From GCA-2730975 sp964576585 (GTDB lineage Bacteria; Verrucomicrobiota; Verrucomicrobiia; Opitutales; Seribacteraceae): a DNA stretch of 6,028 nt. Below, in pieces: positions 1-6,028 of this stretch. Positions within the stretch are counted from its first letter, which is position 1; the number at the start of each line of letters is the position of its first letter. The notes beneath the pieces were generated by a model. That model saw only the letters and a program-made list of their open reading frames with translations, was not told the origin of the DNA and made no database searches. Location of the stretch: NCBI GenBank assembly GCA_964576585.1, contig CAZNWO010000187.1, forward strand, positions 1 to 6,028, read 5' to 3'. Made by a program: the position numbers and the translations under genes.

Positions 1-1085
1 TTTTGCTCGACGAACCATTGGGTCAGCGCCTCGAGAAGGGCAGGGTGACTGGCCTTGTTCTCGGGGTTGAGGTCGTCCACGGGATGAACCAGTCCTCGTC
101 CCATCAACTGCGCCCAAATACGATTCACGATGGCCTTGGTAAAGAAAGGGTTGTTTTCGGAGGTCAACCATTCGGTCAACTTCTTCTTGCGCGAGAAAAC
201 TGGCTTTGGCCAAGCCCCCTTCAGTTTCTTGTAGTCGGGTTCGTTGAAGTCATCTGGGAATTTCGGTTCTTCCAGTGCTTCGCCATCGAGAAACTTGGGG
301 CTCACCGGTTCCCCCTTTTGTCCCGGTTGGGCTTCGGAGGCCGGTCCCGTGAAGAGAACTTCGCCCGAGCTTTTTTCCTCAATGCGCCAAATCTTGTCCT
401 TGCCCTGCTTTTCCTCACGTACGCTGAGCCTGACCAGAAACCCAGCCATTCCGTAGAAGTCGCGTTGGGTGCGTTCCTCGTAGGGATGGTCATGGCAACG
501 GGCGCATTGCAACTGGGTCCCGAGGAAAATGCGGTTGAGAGCGACGGTCTCGTCTTCCGGTTTGTTGCGGTACTGGACGTGGAACATGGCCGAACCCTCC
601 TCCTCTGCCAAGAGAATCTTTCGCACTAGAGCATCCCATGGGACGTTTTCCTGAAACTGCTTGAGCAACCATTTCTGAAAACGTTCACGTTTGCGGGTGG
701 CACTTGGGTTGGCCGGGTTTCGGGTGAAGAAGATGAGGTCCCATCTCTCCATCTGGTGATTGGCATGTCTCTCGTCTTCCAACAAGCTGTCGACCAGTTT
801 GGCCCGCTTGCCTTTGTCCTCATCGTCGAGAAATGCACGGGCTTCGGCATAAGTGGGCACCATGCCCACGAGATCCAGATAGAGACGACGCAGGTAAGCG
901 GTTTCGTCCGCCGGTTTGGCGGGAGTACGGCCGTTCTCCTTCCATGAAGCCGTGATTTCCCGGTCGATGACTCCCCGAATGCGTTCTTTTTCCTTGCCCG
1001 CGATAGTGGAGTCCAGGACAAGTGCCACGAGGCAGAAGCAATAGATAAGCACGGGGAAACCCTTAGCTTGGAATGCAAAGGCCAT
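1..1085 (-). CDS. DUF1549/DUF1553 (PSCyt2-PSD1) protein, N-terminal part, cut by window edge
   Basis: Translating the minus strand from ATG 1085 gives 361 uninterrupted residues to the left edge with no stop. A signal peptide or anchor occupies about residues 8-29 (Lys8, core FPVLIYCFCLVALVL, possible cleavage after TIA). PSCyt2/DUF1549 follows directly (about 34-215): AYLRRLYLDLVGMVPTYAEA at 63-82, MERWDLIFFTR at 112-122 and CARCHDHPYEE at 194-204. A variable linker (about 220-295) leads into the start of PSD1/DUF1553 (about 300 onward): LTEWLTSENNPFFTKAIVNR at 303-322, then IWAQLMGRGLVHPVDDLNP. Unlike its neighbour to the right it has no PSCyt1 haem domain and no lectin-like insert, so it is a divergent paralogue rather than a duplicate. 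In-frame ATGs also exist at 1115, 1124 and 1172; none has a good Shine-Dalgarno sequence. The 1085 start gives the most compact signal peptide. The C-terminal half of DUF1553 should lie beyond the window. Function is unknown; an extracytoplasmic location is inferred. Confidence 0.88.
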   Translation of the reverse strand, partial: MAFAFQAKGFPVLIYCFCLVALVLDSTIAGKEKERIRGVIDREITASWKENGRTPAKPADETAYLRRLYLDLVGMVPTYAEARAFLDDEDKGKRAKLVDSLLEDERHANHQMERWDLIFFTRNPANPSATRKRERFQKWLLKQFQENVPWDALVRKILLAEEEGSAMFHVQYRNKPEDETVALNRIFLGTQLQCARCHDHPYEERTQRDFYGMAGFLVRLSVREEKQGKDKIWRIEEKSSGEVLFTGPASEAQPGQKGEPVSPKFLDGEALEEPKFPDDFNEPDYKKLKGAWPKPVFSRKKKLTEWLTSENNPFFTKAIVNRIWAQLMGRGLVHPVDDLNPENKASHPALLEALTQWFVEQ

Positions 1086-1251
1086 CCCAGGTTGCCCGAA
1101 CCTCGCGATTTGCATGCTCGGCATGCTTGCGGTTCTATCTCGAGTAGTCAATCGCGAGTAGCGAGAATGCATGTAATTATTTACTTTATCGATGAGTGCT
1201 CGGTAGCTGGTTGTCGGAAGCTACTTTGGTTTTCGGAAACCGATATTCATG
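1086..1251 (-). promoter_or_regulatory. Intergenic gap, possible promoter for the left DUF1549 gene
   Basis: This 166-base gap separates the DUF1501 stop from the next minus-strand start. It holds an AT-rich patch at about 1173-1190 (minus strand GATAAAGTAAATAATTAC) that could serve as a -10 region, but I see no convincing -35 partner. It also contains small inverted repeats: 1203-1208 with 1219-1224, 1228-1232 with 1237-1241, and the pairs listed separately. None is followed by a T tract in the direction of transcription, so no intrinsic terminator can be called and read-through from the DUF1501 gene is possible. A longer N-terminus starting at ATG 1172, 1124 or 1115 would consume part of the gap. 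Confidence 0.35.
1102..1158. repeat. Inverted repeat CTCGCGATT / AATCGCGAG with nested GCATGC hairpin
   Basis: A perfect 9-base inverted repeat has arms at 1102-1110 and 1150-1158, separated by 39 bases. Nested inside, GCATGC occurs at 1112-1117 and 1121-1126 around TCG, which can fold as a 6-base stem with a 3-base loop. The heptamer CGAGTAG also repeats directly at 1141-1147 and 1155-1161. The element lies just upstream of the ATG at 1085 and could be an operator, an mRNA leader structure or an extragenic repeat; the sequence alone does not decide. Confidence 0.45.
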
Positions 1252-2706
1252 CTAACTTATGATTTCCTTGATGGGTGTGCCGTGGTGGATGTCGAGCCGC
1301 TTGCGGCCGGGGATGTCCAGCTTGGCGGGGTTCAGACCGAGTTGGTGGAGAACTGTGGCGTGGATGTCGGTGACGTAGTGTGGGTCTTCAATGGCGTAAA
1401 AGCCCAGTTCGTCGGTTGCGCCATGAATTACGCCGGGCTTTATGCCGCCCCCTGCAAGCCAGCAGGTGAAGCCTTGCGGATGATGGTCGCGACCCGTGCC
1501 TTGCGAGCCGGGCGTGCGGCCGAACTCAGTGCCAAACACCACCAGTGTATTCTCCAACATCCCGCGCCGCTTGAGATCCTTCAATAGACCCGCGATAGGC
1601 TTGTCGACCTTCGGTGCTTCGACGTCATAATTCTTTTTAATGTCGCTATGCGCATCCCACGAGCCCGCGCCGCCGGTGCCGTGATAAATCTGGATGAAGC
1701 GAACGCCCTTCTCCACCATGCGCCGAGCGGCGAGGCATTGCGTTCCGAACTCACGTGAATGGTCTTGGTCAAGACCGTATAATCTTCGCGTCTCCTCCGT
1801 CTCGCGATCCATGCGGATGATCTCTGGAACGGCAGTCTGCATGCCGGCAGCCAACTCGTACGAACGGATGCGCGCAGTCAGTTGGGGGTCGTTGGGATAC
1901 TCGATGCCCGAGGCAAGGTTGAGTTTGCCAATCAGATCCAATTCCGATGCTGCTTCGGTCGCCGTTAGGTTGCCATTGGGATTTATGAACGGCAATGGGT
2001 TGTCCGGATCGGTGGAGAGCTTCACTCCCGCGTGATGCGGTCCCAGATAATTTGCCCCATGCGCGAACTCGCCTCCACAACAGCCTCCCACCGAGTTGCC
2101 CATCACCACAAACTTTGGCAGTTGGTGATTCAGCGAACCCAGGCCATACGATACCCAAGCACCCAACGTCGGCTTCGAACCCTCGCGCACGTGATGGCCC
2201 GTGTGCCACGTCAGCTGCATTCCATGATTTGGATGTACTGTCCACAGCGACCGCACGACGGCCAAGTCATCGGCGCATTCACCGATGTGAGAAAACCAAT
2301 CGCCCACCTCCAGACCGCACTGGCCGTAAGTTGCGTAGCCTGTCTGCATGCGCTTGAGCTCCTTGCGCGGCGGAATGCTCATTCCGGCGCCCGACAAATT
2401 CTTTTCGACACGCTCCTTGTTGATGAAATGCTTGTACGGCGTTTGATCGTACGTCATCTTGTCGTACTTGTTCAGCGCCGGTTTCACGTCGAAGCTCTCC
2501 ATTTGGCTCACGCCGCCTGCGAGGAAAATCCAGATGACCGACTGCGCCTTGGCCGGGTGATGCGTCTTCCCGTCGAGCGGAGTTGGGGCTTCCGCCCGGG
2601 CTTCGTCATGCAGCATCGAACCCAGCGCCAACCCCGTGAAGCCCATGCCCGTGTCGGCGAGGAAATGTCGGCGGCTCCTCGAATTGCATTCCGGTTTTGT
2701 GTTCAT
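1252..2706 (-). CDS. DUF1501 family protein with Tat signal (alkaline-phosphatase-like fold)
   Basis: This is a 484-residue DUF1501 protein. The N-terminus carries a twin-arginine signal, SRRHFL at 11-16, then a hydrophobic stretch (about 19-32) and a likely cleavage after ARA at 36-38, so it should be exported folded. Family signatures are SVIWIFLAGGVSQMESFD (56-73), GAWVSYGLGS (182-191), GSWDAHSD (348-355), FGTEFGRTP (391-399), GRDHHPQGF (405-413), LAGGGIKPGVIHGATDELGF (417-436) and a C-terminal HATVLHQLGL (449-458). The conserved Asp/His/Glu residues resemble metal ligands of the alkaline phosphatase/sulfatase superfamily, but activity is unproven. The ATG at 2706 is chosen over a possible in-frame start at 2811 because the latter would put 35 unrelated residues, lying inside the upstream gene, in front of the Tat motif. 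The ATG overlaps the TGA of the upstream DUF1553 gene and has no evident Shine-Dalgarno sequence, which implies translational coupling. Length and motif order are normal for the family and the frame is intact. Confidence 0.93.
   Translation of the reverse strand: MNTKPECNSRSRRHFLADTGMGFTGLALGSMLHDEARAEAPTPLDGKTHHPAKAQSVIWIFLAGGVSQMESFDVKPALNKYDKMTYDQTPYKHFINKERVEKNLSGAGMSIPPRKELKRMQTGYATYGQCGLEVGDWFSHIGECADDLAVVRSLWTVHPNHGMQLTWHTGHHVREGSKPTLGAWVSYGLGSLNHQLPKFVVMGNSVGGCCGGEFAHGANYLGPHHAGVKLSTDPDNPLPFINPNGNLTATEAASELDLIGKLNLASGIEYPNDPQLTARIRSYELAAGMQTAVPEIIRMDRETEETRRLYGLDQDHSREFGTQCLAARRMVEKGVRFIQIYHGTGGAGSWDAHSDIKKNYDVEAPKVDKPIAGLLKDLKRRGMLENTLVVFGTEFGRTPGSQGTGRDHHPQGFTCWLAGGGIKPGVIHGATDELGFYAIEDPHYVTDIHATVLHQLGLNPAKLDIPGRKRLDIHHGTPIKEIIS
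2703..2706 (-). promoter_or_regulatory. ATGA stop/start overlap between DUF1553 and DUF1501 genes
   Basis: On the minus strand the DUF1501 start ATG (2706-2704) shares bases with the DUF1553 stop TGA (2705-2703). No purine-rich ribosome binding site is visible in the roughly 24 bases before it. The arrangement implies that ribosomes finishing the first gene restart on the second, tying the amounts of the two exported proteins together. Confidence 0.8.
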
Positions 2707-5700
2707 CGTATTGTCACGAACTCGTGATGGTTGAATAGCGCATGCACAAGTTTTTCGCGAGCGCGAAGGCGGGTGTTGGCGGCGGTTTGCGTTTTCAAGA
2801 ACTCGACGCATAGCCCCATCTCATCGGCTCTTGGTGCGCGCGTAAGAATCTGCTCGTAGGCGACTTGCACGAATTTGGTGTCATCCATACTGGTTGCATT
2901 GAACTTGCGGGTTAGTCGACGAGACTGCGCGTGGGTCAATTCGCTGTTGAAGAGCGCCAGAGCCTGATGGGGAACAATGCTGGTATGGCGCCGGTAGGCC
3001 TCGGTAGGGTCTGAGCCATCGAACACTTTCAGGAAATCCATCTGGCTCGAGGGCGAGTGGTGGAAGTAAATGCTGCGGCGAAGCGAAGTCATTCCGTCGC
3101 TACCGGGCAAGTCCGGCCCACCCAGCTTGGGATCCAATCCGCCGCCGGCGTGTAACACGCAGTCCCGTACCACCTCAGCCTCCATCCGTCGCGGAGTTGT
3201 CCGCCAAAGCCAGTGGTTGTCCGGATCCGTTGCGAGATTCTCCTCATCCGGGGTGGATGCCATTCGATAAGAGCGTGAGGTGACTATGAGTTTGTGCAAA
3301 TGCTTCATCGACCACGCGCTCGCCTCGGGCTTGCCTTGCGTCCATCCATCGCCGGAGGGCACCATCGTTGGCTTACGCAGTTCACAAGCCAACCAATCAA
3401 GAAGCTCCGGATGGGTCGGTATTTTACCGCCCAGACCAAAGTCGAACACCGACTCCACCAGAGGACGGTCAAAATGACGAAGCCAAATATGGTTTGCAGC
3501 CACCCGAGCGGTTAGCGGATTGTTTACATCGGTCATCCAGCGAGCCAACGCCAATCGCCGACCCGACGACCCTCCATACGAATTGGGCAGACCCGAATAA
3601 CTTGGAGTCAACGGCTCCGATGTTTTTTTCTCGGCGGTCGCAAGCGCCTTCTTTTTTCCCTCGATATTTTTCTCCGCATCGGCCACCGCCTTTATCAGTT
3701 TCTCGTCGTCCTTTTTTCCGGTCGCCGCAACTGCCTTTTCGGTTTTCAATTTTTGCTCCGCCTGAAAGATTCCTTCCCTTGCCTTCACGATTGCCTCCCG
3801 CCGCTGTATTTTTTGGGCCGCTTTTGCCAGTTGATCCAGTCGCGCCTTATGATTGTCCAGTGCAGCCTTGTCATCCGCCTCCGGTGCGTTCAGGTATTTC
3901 CACTCTTCCGCCGCCACCACCGCGCGATGCGATTCCAATCTAGCTTTTTCTAGTTCCAACTTCAGTTTCGCCTGGCCCCAAATCGCATCCGCAAAGGCCG
4001 TTTGCTTTGCGGGGTTCGGCTTGTCCAGTTTGGCCACGGGCAGGTAATTCTTTACGGAATCCATCGGAGCCATCGGCATCGCCGACGGTAAGGCAACAAT
4101 ACGCAGGTAAGTGAATTCCACCTTGGCGTTCAATGCCCAGAGCCGCAACTGCCGACCGGCAAGTTCGTGACCGTTGTAGGCCTGTTGCAATACTCCGTTG
4201 ACGTAAACATTCAACAGCTTGCCTCGCACATCGAAACGCAATTCGTACTGGACGCCGACTTTTATGGGCAGAGCCCGGGTCAGGTCATTGCGGGGATGGC
4301 GTTCGCCGCCAATTTCCAAAATGAACCGCAGTCCGGGCGCCTCCTCGCTGGCCGAGAGAAAAACTCCTTCACCGCCACCCGCGCCTTCGACAGTCTCAAA
4401 TGTGAAGCCCGCCGCCAGCTCCTTTTCACCGCTTATTAGTTTGAACCGTGAGGTGAGCGAAAAGTTTTCCGGCAAATTCCGGATTGTCTTTAACCATTTG
4501 CTGGCTGAACCCTGGACGTCGGACTGTATTAAGCGCTGGCCCTCAAAGCTCCATTGCCCCGGCCCCATTTGCCACTTCGCGGTGGCCTTCTGGAAATCAC
4601 CCTCCAGCACCACATCTCCTTTGGGGACCGGCACTTCGCCCTTGACTGCCAGTTCGCGCCATCGTTCCGCTGCGGCCATTGCATGTTGTGCGCGCGTGAT
4701 GTTGTTTTGCAGGTTCTTCAGGGTCTGCTCGCGAACTGGCTTACGCAGCAGCGGGATGCGTCCAAGTGGGGGAAGACTCACGGACTCGGGTTCAATCCAT
4801 GCGCTGAAAACCTGTGGCACGCCCGGCTTAATGGTCCGGTTCGCATCGGGCGTCTTGTCGTTTCCGTTGATGTAAAACTTAGTCTTCGCCCCGGCCTTCT
4901 GGTCAAAGATGCGAGGCACGCCATATGTCTTGCAGCCTTTGGGCCAACCCTGTGCGTTGTCGATGTTCACGCCGACCGGTTCGAAAATATTTCTGAATCG
5001 ATAATACTCCTCATGCCATACGGGGTCATACGGATGGTCATGGCACTGAGCGCAGCCCATAGTCAGACCGAGCAGGCTCTTGGACGTGTGCTCGACCGTA
5101 TCGCGAATCCATTGCTCACGGCTGTCGGTGTTGCGGTTTCGCGCGAGGAAGCCCGTGGCACGGAGATTCGCTGTATCAAACGGAAGCAGTTCGTCTGCCG
5201 CAAGCATCTCGGTGATCATTTGTCCGTAGCCCTTGTCGGCGTTTAGCGACTCCACGATCCAGTCCCGAAAATGCCACATGTTTTTCTGGCTGAATCGCGC
5301 CGTTCCTTGAAATCCGTACCAGTCGCTGTACCTCCATACATCCATCCAGTGCCGTCCCCACCTCTCGCCGTAATGCGGGCTCGCCAATAAACGGTCCACA
5401 ACTTTCGAGTAAGCCTTCGGTGACTTGTCCGACAAGAATGCCTGCAGTTCCTCCCGGGTCGGCGGCAATCCAATCAAGTCCAGATAGATCCGTCGCAGCA
5501 GCACGTTTCGCGGCGCCACCGGGCGCGGGTTCACCTTTGCCGTCGAATGTTTGCTCGCCACAAATTGATCAATCGGATTTCCCCCCCATTCGCCCCCAAT
5601 CCTTGGAACAGCGGGACGCTGTAATATTTTAAACGCCCAATGTTCGATCGGATCATATGCCTTTTCGTCCGCCGTTCCCTTCGCCCCGGCCACAATCCAG

Positions 5701-6011
5701 TTCTTCAAAATCTCGATCTGCTTTTCGGAGAGCGGCTTACCCTCAGGCGGCATCCGCTCTTCCTTCTTTTTCGACGTTATCTTTTGCACCATTAGACTTT
5801 TTCCCACATTCCCCGCTACCAACGCCGGTCCGTTCTCCCCACCTTTCAGTGCAAATGCGAGCGTATCCAGTCGCAGCCTAGCCTTCGCCTTTAGCGGTCC
5901 ATGACACCGAAGGCAATGGTCCCGGATCATGGGTTTTACCTCGCGGATATAATCCACTCCTTGAACACAAAGGGAGAAGCAAAAGAAAGCTATAAAGATG
6001 GGTTCCTTCAC
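2703..6011 (-). CDS. PSCyt1-DUF1549-LamG-like-DUF1553 exported cytochrome-type protein
   Basis: This is a 1102-residue member of the planctomycete/verrucomicrobial cytochrome family. A short signal peptide (about residues 1-18, hydrophobic core IFIAFFCFSLCV) is followed by PSCyt1 (about 20-112) with the haem motif CLRCH at 33-37 and RMPPEG at 86-91, whose Met87 is the likely distal iron ligand. PSCyt2/DUF1549 spans about 145-350 (LLRRIYLDLIGLPPT at 171-185, GERWGRHWMDVWRYSD at 215-230, CAQCHDHPYDP at 320-330). A beta-sandwich LamG/DUF1080-like segment follows at about 464-642, then a charged coiled coil at about 665-797, then PSD1/DUF1553 (about 815-1100; ARWMTDVNNPLTARVAANHIW, HQALALFNS). 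The start is GTG at 6011, with GAGGAGG just upstream; no other start lies before the signal peptide, although the frame stays open to the window edge, so an earlier start is not excluded. The stop overlaps the DUF1501 start. The family's substrate and redox partner are unknown; a periplasmic or surface role is inferred. Family assignment is near certain, function is not. Confidence 0.93.
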   Translation of the reverse strand: MKEPIFIAFFCFSLCVQGVDYIREVKPMIRDHCLRCHGPLKAKARLRLDTLAFALKGGENGPALVAGNVGKSLMVQKITSKKKEERMPPEGKPLSEKQIEILKNWIVAGAKGTADEKAYDPIEHWAFKILQRPAVPRIGGEWGGNPIDQFVASKHSTAKVNPRPVAPRNVLLRRIYLDLIGLPPTREELQAFLSDKSPKAYSKVVDRLLASPHYGERWGRHWMDVWRYSDWYGFQGTARFSQKNMWHFRDWIVESLNADKGYGQMITEMLAADELLPFDTANLRATGFLARNRNTDSREQWIRDTVEHTSKSLLGLTMGCAQCHDHPYDPVWHEEYYRFRNIFEPVGVNIDNAQGWPKGCKTYGVPRIFDQKAGAKTKFYINGNDKTPDANRTIKPGVPQVFSAWIEPESVSLPPLGRIPLLRKPVREQTLKNLQNNITRAQHAMAAAERWRELAVKGEVPVPKGDVVLEGDFQKATAKWQMGPGQWSFEGQRLIQSDVQGSASKWLKTIRNLPENFSLTSRFKLISGEKELAAGFTFETVEGAGGGEGVFLSASEEAPGLRFILEIGGERHPRNDLTRALPIKVGVQYELRFDVRGKLLNVYVNGVLQQAYNGHELAGRQLRLWALNAKVEFTYLRIVALPSAMPMAPMDSVKNYLPVAKLDKPNPAKQTAFADAIWGQAKLKLELEKARLESHRAVVAAEEWKYLNAPEADDKAALDNHKARLDQLAKAAQKIQRREAIVKAREGIFQAEQKLKTEKAVAATGKKDDEKLIKAVADAEKNIEGKKKALATAEKKTSEPLTPSYSGLPNSYGGSSGRRLALARWMTDVNNPLTARVAANHIWLRHFDRPLVESVFDFGLGGKIPTHPELLDWLACELRKPTMVPSGDGWTQGKPEASAWSMKHLHKLIVTSRSYRMASTPDEENLATDPDNHWLWRTTPRRMEAEVVRDCVLHAGGGLDPKLGGPDLPGSDGMTSLRRSIYFHHSPSSQMDFLKVFDGSDPTEAYRRHTSIVPHQALALFNSELTHAQSRRLTRKFNATSMDDTKFVQVAYEQILTRAPRADEMGLCVEFLKTQTAANTRLRAREKLVHALFNHHEFVTIR

Positions 6012-6013
6012 TT

Positions 6014-6020
6014 CCTCCTC
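6014..6020 (-). promoter_or_regulatory. Shine-Dalgarno sequence before the GTG start
   Basis: Reading the minus strand, GAGGAGG ends two bases before GTG at 6011. The GAGG half sits five bases from the start, a usable spacing; the full AGGAGG core is unusually close. It supports the GTG codon as the start of the 1102-residue protein. Only 17 bases upstream of the start are visible, so no promoter can be assessed. Confidence 0.6.
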
Positions 6021-6028
6021 AGGTCGTA

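Noticed and set aside
3..629. A 208-residue plus-strand open frame, and minus-strand frames at 626-1078 and 820-1041
   Set aside because: They overlap the continuous DUF1549/DUF1553 reading frame (1085 to 1), whose translation carries clear family motifs; the other frames give no recognisable protein.
1228..1241. GGTTT-TCGG-AAACC hairpin just after the DUF1501 stop, as an intrinsic terminator
   Set aside because: The stem is only five base pairs and no T tract follows in the direction of transcription.
2032..2727. A 231-residue plus-strand open frame antisense to the DUF1501 gene
   Set aside because: It is a shadow of a GC-rich coding region: no family motif, no ribosome binding site noted, and the opposite strand encodes an intact DUF1501 protein.
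2707..2811. N-terminal extension of the DUF1501 protein to a start at 2811
   Set aside because: The extra 35 residues lie in another frame of the upstream DUF1553 gene and would place an Arg-rich, non-family sequence before the Tat signal; the ATG at 2706 fits the family and the ATGA overlap.
3368..5246. Several plus-strand open frames of about 190-230 residues antisense to the large protein
   Set aside because: Their translations are low-complexity or biased in Pro/Ser/Arg, as expected opposite a coding strand; the minus strand carries a full-length recognised protein throughout.
5581..5587. A run of seven C (G on the coding strand), a possible phase-variation tract
   Set aside because: The run is short, lies in frame in a Gly-rich linker between PSCyt1 and DUF1549, and the protein is intact on both sides; a single copy gives no sign of slippage.

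Overview
The window holds three minus-strand genes and one short intergenic gap. All three belong to the large families first described from Planctomycetes and abundant in Verrucomicrobia (PSCyt1, PSCyt2/DUF1549, PSD1/DUF1553, DUF1501). Together with a Tat signal, secretory signal peptides and moderately high GC, this points to a member of the Planctomycetota-Verrucomicrobiota group. I cannot decide between the two phyla, or name a genus, from this sequence.

Layout in transcription order (right to left). (1) 6011-2703 is a 1102-residue exported protein: a PSCyt1 c-type haem domain, PSCyt2/DUF1549, a LamG/DUF1080-like beta-sandwich insert, a Lys/Ala/Glu-rich coiled coil, then PSD1/DUF1553. (2) 2706-1252 is a 484-residue Tat-exported DUF1501 protein whose start codon overlaps the stop of gene 1 (ATGA). 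(3) A 166-base gap (1086-1251) contains several short inverted repeats and an AT-rich patch. (4) 1085-1 is the N-terminal 361 residues of a second DUF1549/DUF1553 protein. It lacks the PSCyt1 haem domain and runs off the left edge without a stop.

Genes 1 and 2 form the classic PSCyt-DUF1501 pair, very likely co-transcribed and translationally coupled, with both products sent outside the cytoplasm (Sec and Tat respectively). Gene 3 may be transcribed with them or from its own promoter in the gap; by analogy with such clusters another DUF1501 gene may lie beyond the left edge. The biochemical role of these families is not firmly established. The haem-binding motif, the lectin-like insert and the alkaline-phosphatase-superfamily resemblance of DUF1501 fit a periplasmic or cell-surface complex handling a polymer or sulfated/phosphorylated substrate, but that is inference. 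The window looks like a well-preserved example of a known but poorly understood module; I found no mobile element, CRISPR array, RNA gene or clearly new system.
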